Source: Acidimicrobiaceae bacterium (GTDB lineage Bacteria > Actinomycetota > Acidimicrobiia > Acidimicrobiales > RAAP-2). From it: DNA of 64,000 nt. Below, in pieces: positions 34,774 through 43,004 of this stretch. The notes beneath the pieces were generated by a model. It was not told the origin of the DNA. It searched no databases and saw only the letters and a list, made by a program, of their open reading frames with translations. Position numbers and translations under genes: made by a program. Every line of letters begins with the position of its first letter. Positions within the stretch are counted from its first letter, which is position 1. Where the stretch lies: assembly GCA_003162475.1 (NCBI GenBank), contig PMOI01000016.1, forward strand, positions 1-64,000, in the 5' to 3' direction.

Positions 34774-35766
34774 TCATGAACTGGGCTGCTTCGATCCGTA
34801 CACTTCGGTTGGGCTGTACGGCGTCACGGTTCCGTCGATGTAGTAGCCACCGGACGCACCGTTGGCGTCAGGTACGTACGTCCAGGCAAACGGGGGCAAG
34901 AACTTGGTGTTAGCCGCGTTCGCTGCTTCAGTCTTGGTCGCCCAGGCCATGAAGTCCGCCTGCGAGAGGACTTTCCCGGAGTTGAACATCGCCCCGTGCC
35001 AGATACCACAGAGTTCGCTACAGCGGACCTCGAAGCTTCCGAGTTGCAGGGTCTTGGTGTACGCCACGTTGTTCTGCTGCGGGTTGGCGTCGGCCTTGAC
35101 TTCGAGTTGGTAAGCCCAGAAACTGTGGATCACGTCGAGGGACGTCACGTTGAAGGCAATATCCGTGTTGATCGGCAGTATGAGGTACGGAGATTCAAAT
35201 CCGCCGAACGTGGGATACCGGTACGTGAACTTCCACTGCTGTGCGATCACCTGTACCGGAAGCACCTCGTTGCTATTGGGCGCCCAGGTCGCGGTCCCCG
35301 CGAGCGCGGCCGTTTCAGCTTTGATGGCGCCACTCGGACTCCAAATGGGGTTCGGACCTTCTCCACCGCCCGAGCCCTGGCCCACGATCACTTCCACCGT
35401 GCCGTACGCCGCAAGGAGAAGAACGACAACCGTCGTGATCACTATCCACGAAGTCACCAGTCTCTTGTTCTCAGCGGCCTTTGGGCCACCCACCGATTCG
35501 GGTACGCCCGCTTTCTTCGATCGCCAATTGATGACGGCGTACCCCATGTACGCCCAAACGCCGACAAGTACGGGAAACCCGACGATGAACAAGACGTTGA
35601 AGTCGAACTGGTTGTCCCTCGCCGTCGTGGTCATCCTTCCCGGAGCTACGTGCGGACCTAAGAGGAACCAGTACAGCAAGTCGCCGACAACGGAGAGAAC
35701 GATCCAGATGAGCGTTAACCGTTGGAGGTGATTTACTTCATTGTTCGATGTGCTCTCTGACGCCAT
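34774..35766 (-). CDS. ctaC: Cytochrome c oxidase subunit II with CuA centre
   Basis: Receives electrons from a donor and passes them to subunit I. In 330 residues there are three N-terminal TM helices (about 16-36, 57-79, 104-128) and a cupredoxin domain with a complete CuA site: His214 (DVIHSFW), Cys249, Glu251, Cys253, His257 and Met260 (CSELCGIWHGAM). No cytochrome c domain is fused. A lipobox is not seen. ATG 35766 lies 2 bp after the stop of the cupredoxin gene; a longer open frame to 35865 runs inside that gene and is rejected. Confidence 0.93.
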   Translation of the reverse strand: MASESTSNNEVNHLQRLTLIWIVLSVVGDLLYWFLLGPHVAPGRMTTTARDNQFDFNVLFIVGFPVLVGVWAYMGYAVINWRSKKAGVPESVGGPKAAENKRLVTSWIVITTVVVLLLAAYGTVEVIVGQGSGGGEGPNPIWSPSGAIKAETAALAGTATWAPNSNEVLPVQVIAQQWKFTYRYPTFGGFESPYLILPINTDIAFNVTSLDVIHSFWAYQLEVKADANPQQNNVAYTKTLQLGSFEVRCSELCGIWHGAMFNSGKVLSQADFMAWATKTEAANAANTKFLPPFAWTYVPDANGASGGYYIDGTVTPYSPTEVYGSKQPSS

Positions 35767-35768
35767 GA

Positions 35769-36449
35769 CTATTGCACCACTTCCAGGACACCGCCCATGT
35801 AGTTCTGAGTTGACATCGGGCCTCCATTTCCGTACAAGTATCCGAGTCCACAAGGAACGAAGCACTGCCAGCTGTACGTGCCCGCTCCCGGCGTTTTGAA
35901 GCTGAAGGTCTCAATGTTGTGAGGATTGGCACTGAGCTTGCACGGCGCCGCGCCACAGGGCGTGCCGCTGACACCGACCAGCGGAACACTCAGGTTCAAC
36001 GCGGGAATAGCGAAGGTGTGCGCCACACCGCTACCGGTATTGGAGTTGTACACCGTAAGTGGTTGACCGTTCAGTAGGGCGTTGCCACCGATTGTTCCTT
36101 GAACTTGGCCCCACTCTTGGTTACGAAGCGGACTACCACTGTCGAACTGATCGACGGTCATGTGAATGACGGTATTCGCGGGAAGTTGCCACGACGTTGC
36201 GTGCGTCCACTTGCCGGTCGCGGGATCCTTCACGAGATACGAAACCCACGTGGGATGTGCGCCAAAGCCAATCGCTCCGACGGTCTGCACCGTCAAGTTG
36301 ACCGGTTGACCGGCAGCCTGCGTATTTGTAAAGTTCACGACCCCACCGGGGACACCTGGCGTCAGGTATGCGGAAACAGCCCACACCACAAGACCTATAG
36401 AAACCAAGAAGAGCCCAAGAACCGTTGCCAGTCTCCCTCCCTTTGACAT
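35769..36449 (-). CDS. Membrane-anchored cupredoxin with a Cys-x3-Cys motif
   Basis: First gene of the oxidase operon. One TM helix (about 6-28) anchors an extracytoplasmic domain of about 195 residues whose C-terminal half looks like a cupredoxin: His144 in VAHTFAIPAL, then WQCFVPCG with Cys196 and Cys200, and Met212 (GGPM). The C-x3-C spacing recalls CuA, but the usual His after the second Cys is absent (Tyr/Gly instead). It could be a CuA-like remnant, a blue-copper donor, or a copper chaperone. ATG 36449 with AAGGAG 6-8 nt upstream decides the start. Confidence 0.7.
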   Translation of the reverse strand: MSKGGRLATVLGLFLVSIGLVVWAVSAYLTPGVPGGVVNFTNTQAAGQPVNLTVQTVGAIGFGAHPTWVSYLVKDPATGKWTHATSWQLPANTVIHMTVDQFDSGSPLRNQEWGQVQGTIGGNALLNGQPLTVYNSNTGSGVAHTFAIPALNLSVPLVGVSGTPCGAAPCKLSANPHNIETFSFKTPGAGTYSWQCFVPCGLGYLYGNGGPMSTQNYMGGVLEVVQ

Positions 36450-36514
36450 TCTCCACTCCTTGCGACGAGGTGCTCCCACTGGAACTCCGAACTAAGAATA
36501 ACGAGCGGCGTCAC

Positions 36515-36520
36515 TAATGT
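36515..36520 (+). promoter_or_regulatory. Candidate -10 box, leaderless promoter
   Basis: TAATGT followed by 8 bp and the GTG at 36529; no ribosome-binding site. Confidence 0.35.
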
Positions 36521-36528
36521 GAAGACTT

Positions 36529-36861
36529 GTGAGCGAAAAGAATAAGAGAATTCTCGGAATTCACCTCGGACTCGCCTTTGCCGAGATTCTCTGCCTCTCG
36601 GGCTTCATTTTTGAGTTTTTACGGGCTCGTTCAGGCAATACCCTTTCCTGGGCCTACGTCTTCGAATGGCCAATCTTTGGTGGCTACGCCGTCTACATGT
36701 GGCGAAGACTTCTGAGAGAGGAAAAGGGCGAAGGGCTCGCGCCGAGGGAACGACCGGTCACCAGGAGTGATGAGAACTTGGACGCCTACAACGAATATCT
36801 CCGAAAAGTCCATAACGGGTCATCGGATAGCCGACCAGACGCCTCAAAACCGCCGCGCTGA
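36529..36861 (+). CDS. Two-helix membrane protein, paralog of the gene at 26.2 kb
   Basis: A 110-residue protein of unknown function: TM helix 1 (GLAFAEILCLSGFIFEF), then GNTLSWAYVFEWP and a second helix GGYAVYMWRRLL, and a charged tail (EEKGEGLAPRERP). The core is shared almost residue for residue with the 138-residue protein at 26.2 kb, so the two are paralogs flanking the oxidase genes. It is divergent from the oxidase operon, with its GTG start 80 bp from the cupredoxin start. Confidence 0.7.
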   Translation: MSEKNKRILGIHLGLAFAEILCLSGFIFEFLRARSGNTLSWAYVFEWPIFGGYAVYMWRRLLREEKGEGLAPRERPVTRSDENLDAYNEYLRKVHNGSSDSRPDASKPPR

Positions 36862-36960
36862 GCGTTCGAAAAGGCCGCCCGAACGTGTCCTTTAGGGCAA
36901 CGGTGACTCGTCTCGTCGGGCCAGCGCCCCTCGTCGTTTCTTAGTCGGAATGGCTATCAC

Positions 36961-36981
36961 TCTCCTCCGTCGCGGAGGGGG
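36961..36981. terminator. Candidate hairpin between convergent genes
   Basis: CCTCCG/CGGAGG with a 3-nt TCG loop, extendable by a few weaker pairs, stands in the 134-bp gap between two converging genes. It lacks a U-tract on either strand, so it would be a non-canonical bidirectional terminator. Confidence 0.35.
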
Positions 36982-36995
36982 CGACAGTTTGAGCG

Positions 36996-38732
36996 TTAGT
37001 TGACGCCCATTGAAGCCAGCAGTCCCCGCAGTTCAGAGACGGCCGAAGCCACACCCGACGAGCTCGACAGCGGGTCGTCGGGGATAACCCATTTCAGCTG
37101 CCCTTTTGGATTAATGAGAAACATGAAGTCGGAGTGAATGCTCATTTTGTCCGTGGACGTCATCGACACGCCAATGCCGTACGACTTCCACACCTTTTGA
37201 ACGTTCGAGAGTTTGCCCGTGACGAAGTAGAAGTTCTTCACGTGCGCGAGTCCGCGAACGGCAATGAAGTGGCGGAGGTCCGAAATTTGCTCGTGGTAGG
37301 GATCGGCGGCGACGGCCACGATGTCGAGATTGGCGTTGGCCGACAGTTCGGCTCGCACGTGTTCGAGCTGTTTCGCCAGTAACGGACAGTCGGTCCAACA
37401 GTGGGGGTCGATAAAGGTCAACAACGTGGTTCGCTTCGGGTGTTCACCTAAGGAATACGTCTTATTGAATTGGTCCGTGAGCGTGAACGTGGACGCCGCG
37501 AGGGTCGTCGCCGACGCGGGACCATTGTGCGCTTGGTAGAGCGTCGTCTCGGCGCTGGCGAACGTGGTGCCGGCCATCAAGGCCGTCGAGAAGAGGATCA
37601 TGGCGGTGGCGAACGTCGCCACTACGGCACCAGCGCTGCTCGTCATCTCGCGAGGAAGTCGATGCTCTCGCGGTTCGAGACCTCGCAACGCCGGCGACGC
37701 GCACCACGCGAGCACCGCCAAAGGAAGAAGGGAGTTCACGTCGGTGGAGAGTCCCCCAAAGATTGAGGTGTCTTCGGACACGAGCCAGAAGAACAGGCAA
37801 CCGACGACGAGAGTCCACACCGGCCAGCGCCAACGGCGAGCCGCGGCCATCCACAGACCAACCGCGCAGACGCCCAGCCACAGAATCACCACGATATTGA
37901 AACCGCCGCCCATCGACGCCGCGAGAGAACCCACGTGACGCACAAACCACGCCAACAGATGCGGCTGCGCCGTCTTGGTCATGAACGTCGTCATGGACGT
38001 AAGCGCGTTGGTGTTTCCCCCGTGCCAGAACTCGGTCGAAGGCAAGAACTGCAAAAGAGCCGCGAAGCCCACGATCACGCTCAACACCCGAAGCGTGACG
38101 TTCGAGAACTTTTGGCGAAACGTTTCGGGCTTGACGAACAACCACACGCCGGCAAAGACGTAAAAGAACGTCGCGCCCGGCCAACCGAACAAGAACGACG
38201 CGCCCGACACGAACATGCCACCGGCGCCGTTGCCAATCAACCATACGAGCGCGGCCCAGCAGGCCGAGACGCCGCCGACGATCCGGCCGGTACGTCCATT
38301 CGATACGAGTAACACCAGTCCAATACCTACTTGCAGCCAGGCGGTGCCGACGGCCAACGATATGGGGTGACTGTTCCAAAGGAATATCCCATGCTCCATC
38401 AAGGAATGGAGCCACGAAGGGGTGTTCGTGGTCAGCGGCGCGACGACGATGTTGGCAAGTCCGAGCGGCATCGAAGCTTGGAACTGCAGAAATCCGTCGA
38501 ATAGCCAGATGGCGCCGAACGCCCAGCGTAGATAGGTCCGAGCCCGAGGTTCACCGACCCCTTCGCTGGACATATTGAATTTCAGAATTCTTCGAGTCGC
38601 GACCAAACTCACCATCAGAACGATCGCTATGACCGCCAGCCAGATCAACCCGGTTACGAAGAGCGAGTGACGAAACATCGCCACCACGAGTGCATTCGTC
38701 AAATCAATTGACTGTTGACTCATGCCGGGCAT
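36996..38732 (-). CDS. Polytopic membrane protein fused to a Sco1-like domain
   Basis: A 578-residue fusion. Residues 1-390 contain about ten TM helices; RWAFGAIWLFDGFLQFQ and LFGWPGATFFYVFAGVW resemble a DoxX/DoxD-like actinobacterial membrane family. From about residue 410 an extracytoplasmic thioredoxin fold of Sco type follows: TFIDPHCWTDCPLL with Cys445 and Cys449 (CxxxC) and His533 (IHSDFMFLI), the copper triad. The ATG at 38732 has AAAGGAG 7 nt upstream. It is the second Sco-type protein of the block, so copper delivery to the oxidase is likely; the membrane part's role is unknown. Confidence 0.82.
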   Translation of the reverse strand: MPGMSQQSIDLTNALVVAMFRHSLFVTGLIWLAVIAIVLMVSLVATRRILKFNMSSEGVGEPRARTYLRWAFGAIWLFDGFLQFQASMPLGLANIVVAPLTTNTPSWLHSLMEHGIFLWNSHPISLAVGTAWLQVGIGLVLLVSNGRTGRIVGGVSACWAALVWLIGNGAGGMFVSGASFLFGWPGATFFYVFAGVWLFVKPETFRQKFSNVTLRVLSVIVGFAALLQFLPSTEFWHGGNTNALTSMTTFMTKTAQPHLLAWFVRHVGSLAASMGGGFNIVVILWLGVCAVGLWMAAARRWRWPVWTLVVGCLFFWLVSEDTSIFGGLSTDVNSLLPLAVLAWCASPALRGLEPREHRLPREMTSSAGAVVATFATAMILFSTALMAGTTFASAETTLYQAHNGPASATTLAASTFTLTDQFNKTYSLGEHPKRTTLLTFIDPHCWTDCPLLAKQLEHVRAELSANANLDIVAVAADPYHEQISDLRHFIAVRGLAHVKNFYFVTGKLSNVQKVWKSYGIGVSMTSTDKMSIHSDFMFLINPKGQLKWVIPDDPLSSSSGVASAVSELRGLLASMGVN

Positions 38733-38763
38733 GAAGCAACTCCTTTACGAGGGGGGAATGGCT

Positions 38764-39162
38764 CTACTTTAGATGCTCGACGCACGTAGCTAGAACGCCG
38801 TTCACGAACGACGCCGAGCCTTCCGTCGAGTAGATCTTTGCGAACTCCACGAATTCGTCCAAGACGACCGCGACCGGCGGTGCGTCGTCCATTAACAACT
38901 CGCCCAGTGCTAACGACATGATCAAACGGTCCATCAGGGCCAGTCGATCAAGGGTCCACTCGTGGGAGTTCTCGCCGATCAGCTCCTCTATGCGAGAGCG
39001 ATTCTCTTCGGTGGAGGTCAGGATCGACACGGTGTACTTGTCCGGGGTCACCACCAATTCACTGACGATCGCACTGTACGTGCGGCCCTTCATGCTGGCT
39101 TCGTACGCGAGTTCGAGGGCCCGTTCTCGAGCGAGATGACGCCGTTGGCCTAGCTCGCTCAC
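38764..39162 (-). CDS. nusB: Transcription antitermination factor NusB
   Basis: NusB works with NusE/S10 in rRNA transcription antitermination. The 132-residue all-helical protein has RRHLARERALELAYEA at the start, a central LALMDRLIMSLALGELL and VVLDEFVEFAKIYSTEGSASFVNGVLA near the end, all diagnostic. It directly follows efp, the usual actinobacterial pair. Confidence 0.93.
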   Translation of the reverse strand: MSELGQRRHLARERALELAYEASMKGRTYSAIVSELVVTPDKYTVSILTSTEENRSRIEELIGENSHEWTLDRLALMDRLIMSLALGELLMDDAPPVAVVLDEFVEFAKIYSTEGSASFVNGVLATCVEHLK

Positions 39163-39163
39163 C

Positions 39164-39727
39164 CTACGCTCGGGTCATGTACTCGCCGGTGCGCGTGTCG
39201 ACCTTGATCGCTTCACCCGGACCGACGAAGAGCGGTACTTGCACCACGTAACCCGTTTCGAGCGTGGCGGACTTGCGCGCGCCCGACACGCGATCGCCTT
39301 GCACGCCGGGCTCGGTCTCAGCGATCGTGAGTTCGACTGACGCGGGCAGCTCCACGCCGATGATCTCATCGTCGTAGGAGATCAGCATGGCCTTTCCGGT
39401 CTCTTTCAAGAAGTTCGTGGCCTCACCGAGGCTCTTCGACGAGACGGGCAGTTGGTCGTAGTTGGACTGGTCCATGAAGATGTAGTCGTCGCCGTCTCGA
39501 TAGAGATACTGGGTATCACGTTTGTCGATGATGGCCTGCTCCAAGCGCTCGTCGGCTCGGTAGGTACGTTCGATGACGGCCCCAGAGCGGGCGTTTCGCA
39601 ACTTGGTGCGCACGAAGGCGCCACCCTTGCCGGGCTTGACGTGTTGAAATTCCAGCACCGTGAAGAGCCCTTCGTCAATCTTGAGGGTGATGCCGTTCTT
39701 GATGTCCGAGGTTGAGATTGCGGCCAT
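39164..39727 (-). CDS. efp: Elongation factor P
   Basis: Rescues ribosomes stalled at polyproline. The KOW-like N-domain shows FQHVKPGKGGAFVRTKLRN, with the modifiable position Lys in PGKGGAF; OB domains follow with QYLYRDGDDYIFMD and the C-terminal VQVPLFVGPGEAIKVDTRTGEY. 187 residues, ATG at 39727. A TAGACT box at 39763 suggests a promoter just upstream, with a short leader. Confidence 0.97.
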   Translation of the reverse strand: MAAISTSDIKNGITLKIDEGLFTVLEFQHVKPGKGGAFVRTKLRNARSGAVIERTYRADERLEQAIIDKRDTQYLYRDGDDYIFMDQSNYDQLPVSSKSLGEATNFLKETGKAMLISYDDEIIGVELPASVELTIAETEPGVQGDRVSGARKSATLETGYVVQVPLFVGPGEAIKVDTRTGEYMTRA

Positions 39728-39762
39728 GGGCCCTGGTGCCTTTCGCGATTCGTGCGAAGCCC

Positions 39763-39768
39763 AGTCTA
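39763..39768 (-). promoter_or_regulatory. Candidate -10 box for efp-nusB
   Basis: TAGACT, identical to the boxes before tyrS and the Nfu gene, lies 35 bp before the efp ATG, giving a leader of about 28 nt. It falls in the 56-bp gap after aroQ. Confidence 0.4.
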
Positions 39769-39791
39769 GGCAAGCGCGCTCGGTGCTTGGT

Positions 39792-40235
39792 CTAGGACGC
39801 TTCGAGTACGCGACGTACCGCGTCGAACGCTAGGTCGTAACTGAGCGCACCGAAACCCGCGATCGATCCGTTCACGACGCCCGCGAGCGTGCTCACGTGT
39901 CGAAAGGGCTCGCGGGCAGCTGGATTGGAGAGGTGGACTTCAACCTTCACGCCCTCGAAGACAGCCAGCGCGTCGCACAGGGCCCACGACGAGTGCGTCA
40001 ACGCGCCGGCGTTGATCACGATCGCTACGCTCCTATCTCTCGCGCCGTGCACGGCCTCGATCAAGTCACCCTCGAAGTTGGACTGCAGATCTCGCACGCT
40101 GTAGCCCGCCGCGATCGCGAGCTCGCGGAATCGCCCCACGTGTTCTTCCAACGTGCTCGCGCCGTAGATCTCGGGACTGCGTTGGCCAAGTAGGTCCAAA
40201 TTCGGTCCTGACAACAACAAGATTTCGCCGCTCAT
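39792..40235 (-). CDS. aroQ: 3-dehydroquinate dehydratase, type II
   Basis: Third step of the shikimate pathway. The 147-residue type II enzyme shows LSGPNLDLLGQRSPEIYG with the catalytic Tyr, LQSNFEGDLIEAVH, INAGALTHSSWALCDAL and VEVHLSNPAAREPFRHVS. ATG 40235 overlaps the aroB TGA (ATGA). Confidence 0.96.
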   Translation of the reverse strand: MSGEILLLSGPNLDLLGQRSPEIYGASTLEEHVGRFRELAIAAGYSVRDLQSNFEGDLIEAVHGARDRSVAIVINAGALTHSSWALCDALAVFEGVKVEVHLSNPAAREPFRHVSTLAGVVNGSIAGFGALSYDLAFDAVRRVLEAS

Positions 40236-41281
40236 AGTGCTCCCTTGAATCGTTCGAGTACCTCACGAACGGTCGACTCGTCCACGTCCGGAACGACCGA
40301 AAAACCCGAGGCGCCCGCCAACACGAAGCTCAGGTCGTGGTGGGCCTTCTTGTCGTGACCCATGGCGTCGATCAGCTCGTCGGTGTCGAAGCCTCCAGGT
40401 AGCTCGAAGGAGAGACCCAACTGCTCGAGTACCGCGTCGTGGGTGGCGACCTCGTCGTCGCCGACGCGACCGAGGCTGCTCGCGAGTCGTGCCGCAAAGG
40501 CGAGGCCGATCGCCACCGCTTCGCCGTGGCGCAACGCGTCGGGTGTATCGCGCAGCGAGAGTTTCTCGAGTGCGTGCGCGAGCGTGTGGCCGTAGTTCAG
40601 CAACGCTCTGGATCCACCCTCGCGCTCGTCGTTCGACACGATATCGGCCTTCAGTCGTACTGAGAGTTCGATCAGGCTCGAAAGTGAGGTGGTCGCGAGT
40701 TCGTCGACGCCGCGCCCTTCGAGGAGCCAACACTTCGCGATTTCGCCAAGTCCGCTCTTTCTCTCTCGCTCGGGCAACGTCGTCAACACACTCGTGTCAC
40801 ACAGGACACCGAGGGGCTGGTAAAACGCGCCAGCCAGGTTTTTCCCAGCACGCAGGTTGACGCCGGTCTTGCCGCCAATGGCCGCGTCGACCTGACCGAC
40901 GAGCGACGTGGGAATCTGCACGAGAGCCACCCCTCGCAGGTACGTGGCCGCCGCGAAGCCGGCGAGATCGGTGACGGCGCCTCCTCCGACGCCCACGATG
41001 ACGTCATCGCGCGAAAGTCGCCGGTGCGCCAGTTCTTCGAGCAGTTCTTCGAGTGAGCGCAAGGTCTTCGCCCCTTCACCTTCGGGCACCGTGAGCACGA
41101 ACTGTTCTCGACCACTCTGCACGTCGAACCACGCTTGTGCGGCGAGCGAAGGCGAGGTGACAAAGGCGACGTTCGTCGCTCGAGGCGCCCTTCTCTTGAT
41201 CACGTCGGCCAGTTGGTGGCGAGCGTCGGCTTCCACCACGACGTCGTAACTGCGTTCGTCGAGTTCGACCGTCACGTTCAC
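40232..41281 (-). CDS. aroB: 3-dehydroquinate synthase
   Basis: NAD- and zinc-dependent cyclase of the shikimate pathway. Seen are GEGAKTLRSLEELLEELA, the glycine-rich VGGGAVTDLAGFAAATYLRG, PTSLVGQVDAAIGGKTGVN and the metal-site LLNYGHTLAHALE plus HGEAVAIG. 349 residues. GTG 41281 overlaps the aroK TGA (GTGA). Confidence 0.97.
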   Translation of the reverse strand: MNVTVELDERSYDVVVEADARHQLADVIKRRAPRATNVAFVTSPSLAAQAWFDVQSGREQFVLTVPEGEGAKTLRSLEELLEELAHRRLSRDDVIVGVGGGAVTDLAGFAAATYLRGVALVQIPTSLVGQVDAAIGGKTGVNLRAGKNLAGAFYQPLGVLCDTSVLTTLPERERKSGLGEIAKCWLLEGRGVDELATTSLSSLIELSVRLKADIVSNDEREGGSRALLNYGHTLAHALEKLSLRDTPDALRHGEAVAIGLAFAARLASSLGRVGDDEVATHDAVLEQLGLSFELPGGFDTDELIDAMGHDKKAHHDLSFVLAGASGFSVVPDVDESTVREVLERFKGAL

Positions 41282-41778
41282 GACGGCACGCTCTCGACCT
41301 CTTTTTGAATTCGACGCACGACCTCATCGATTGTTCCCGACGAATCCACTCGACGTCGAGCGCTCGAGCGGTACCACGCTTCGCGCTCAAGGCGCAGGGT
41401 CGCAAGCCCTTGACGATGATCCTCGCCGAGCAACGGTCGCTCGCCGTCACTGACTCGTTCGAGCAGAGTCTCGTCGTCGCTGTCGAGCCAGTACGTAGCC
41501 TCTAGCACGAGAAGCTCTCTCGCCGCGGGAGTCACCACGATGCCGGCACCCGTCGCGACGACCGCGTCGACGCTGAGCGCCTCGCGTAGCGCGTCGAGTT
41601 CCCTCTCGCGAAAAGCCGCTTCGCCGTGTTCACGCAGGTACTGCGCCACCGGCGCTTTCACGTTCGTCGCCACGACGTCGTCGGTATCGATGACGTCGCA
41701 CTTCCACGAGTCGGCCAGTGCCTTCGCCAGCGTGGACTTGCCCACGCCCGGCAGTCCCACCAGAACGAGGCGTGCCAC
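41278..41778 (-). CDS. aroK: Shikimate kinase
   Basis: Phosphorylates shikimate. The Walker A loop GLPGVGKSTLAKALA is followed by the DTDD substrate site (VIDTDDVV), FRERELDAL and the GAGIVVTP strand, then the ERPLLGED lid. 166 residues, GTG start at 41778, 2 bp after aroC. Confidence 0.95.
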   Translation of the reverse strand: MARLVLVGLPGVGKSTLAKALADSWKCDVIDTDDVVATNVKAPVAQYLREHGEAAFRERELDALREALSVDAVVATGAGIVVTPAARELLVLEATYWLDSDDETLLERVSDGERPLLGEDHRQGLATLRLEREAWYRSSARRRVDSSGTIDEVVRRIQKEVESVPS

Positions 41779-41780
41779 GG

Positions 41781-42971
41781 CTAGTCCGGACGAGCGGCCG
41801 AGGCCGTGGAGCCCAGGTTCGCCACGTAGGCGTCGTGATTGCGCACGAACTCCTCGAGTGAGTCGCCGCCGAACTTTCGTTGCGCCTCGTTCGCGAGCAC
41901 GAGGGCCATCATGGCTTCGCTGATGACGCCGAGAGCTGGCACCGCGGTGACGTCGGTGCGCTCCTTGAACGACACCGTCGACTCCCCCGTCGCCACGTCG
42001 ACGGTTTCGAGTACCGGACGATTAAGCGTCGCGAGTGGTTTCATCGCGACCTTGGCAATGATCGGCGCGCCCGAGGAGATGCCGCCTTCGAGCCCGCCCG
42101 CGTGATCGCTCTTTCGCACGTAGCCCCCACCCCGGCTGAATCCTTGATCCACCGCGATCGCGTCGTGCGCGACACTGCCGCGCTGCGCCGCTTGGGCCAT
42201 GCCATCACCGATTTCGACGGCCTTGACCGCTTGAATGCTCATCAAGGCGCCGGCGAGGAGACCGTCGAGTTTGCGGTCCCAGTGCACGTGGCTACCGAGG
42301 CCCACCGGCACGCCGTAGGCAATCACCTCGACGATGCCGCCGAGCGAGTCGCCCTCTTTGGCCGCGGCCTTGATCTCGGCGATCATGGCCGCTTCGCTCG
42401 CCGCGTCAAAACAGCGCACTTCGCTCTCGTCGACTCGTTCGAGGTCACCGGGGAGTGGTCGCGCGCCCGTGGGCGCCGTCGCCGCACCGATGCGCACGAC
42501 GTGACTGACGATCTCGATACCAATCGCCGCGAGTAGTGACTTGGCGAGCGAACCCGCGACCACGCGGGCGGCCGTCTCGCGCGCGCTCGCGCGTTCAAGG
42601 ACGTCGCGCGCGTCGTCGAAGCCGTACTTTTGCATGCCCGAAAGGTCGGCGTGACCGGGTCGAGGCGCGGTGAGCTTCTTGCTCGGCGTGCCCGGCGAAG
42701 GCGACATCTCCACTTCCCATTTCGGCCACTCCGAGTTGAGGATCTCGACCGCTACGGGCGAGCCCAGGGTGCGACCGTGGCGCACGCCGCCGATGAGGCG
42801 AAGTTCGTCTCGCTCGAAACGCATGCGCGGCCCACGCCCGTAACCGAGACGGCGGCGCGCTAGTTCGTTCGCCATCTCCTCTACTCCTACGGCGAGACCC
42901 GCCGGGAGTCCTTCGACGATGACGCTGAGTGACGGACCATGACTCTCACCCGCAGTGAGGAAGCGCAACAT
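41781..42971 (-). CDS. aroC: Chorismate synthase
   Basis: Makes chorismate, the precursor of aromatic amino acids and of menaquinone (men genes lie 5-9 kb away). Seen: TAGESHGPSLSVIVEGLPAG, RRLGYGRGPRM, PRPGHADLSGMQKYGF and RASARETAARVVAG. 396 residues. The ATG at 42971 has TAGAAT 6 bp upstream, marking the start of the aroC-aroK-aroB-aroQ operon. Confidence 0.97.
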   Translation of the reverse strand: MLRFLTAGESHGPSLSVIVEGLPAGLAVGVEEMANELARRRLGYGRGPRMRFERDELRLIGGVRHGRTLGSPVAVEILNSEWPKWEVEMSPSPGTPSKKLTAPRPGHADLSGMQKYGFDDARDVLERASARETAARVVAGSLAKSLLAAIGIEIVSHVVRIGAATAPTGARPLPGDLERVDESEVRCFDAASEAAMIAEIKAAAKEGDSLGGIVEVIAYGVPVGLGSHVHWDRKLDGLLAGALMSIQAVKAVEIGDGMAQAAQRGSVAHDAIAVDQGFSRGGGYVRKSDHAGGLEGGISSGAPIIAKVAMKPLATLNRPVLETVDVATGESTVSFKERTDVTAVPALGVISEAMMALVLANEAQRKFGGDSLEEFVRNHDAYVANLGSTASAARPD

Positions 42972-42977
42972 TGTTCG

Positions 42978-42983
42978 ATTCTA
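42978..42983 (-). promoter_or_regulatory. -10 box, leaderless promoter of aroC operon
   Basis: TAGAAT, 6 bp, then the aroC ATG. No Shine-Dalgarno precedes the gene. Confidence 0.55.
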
Positions 42984-43004
42984 GGTTGAACCGTCCAGTG
43001 GTTC

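Noticed and set aside
25139..38732. Respiratory block considered as a mobile element
   Set aside because: No integrase, transposase, terminal repeats or tRNA attachment site was seen at either edge.
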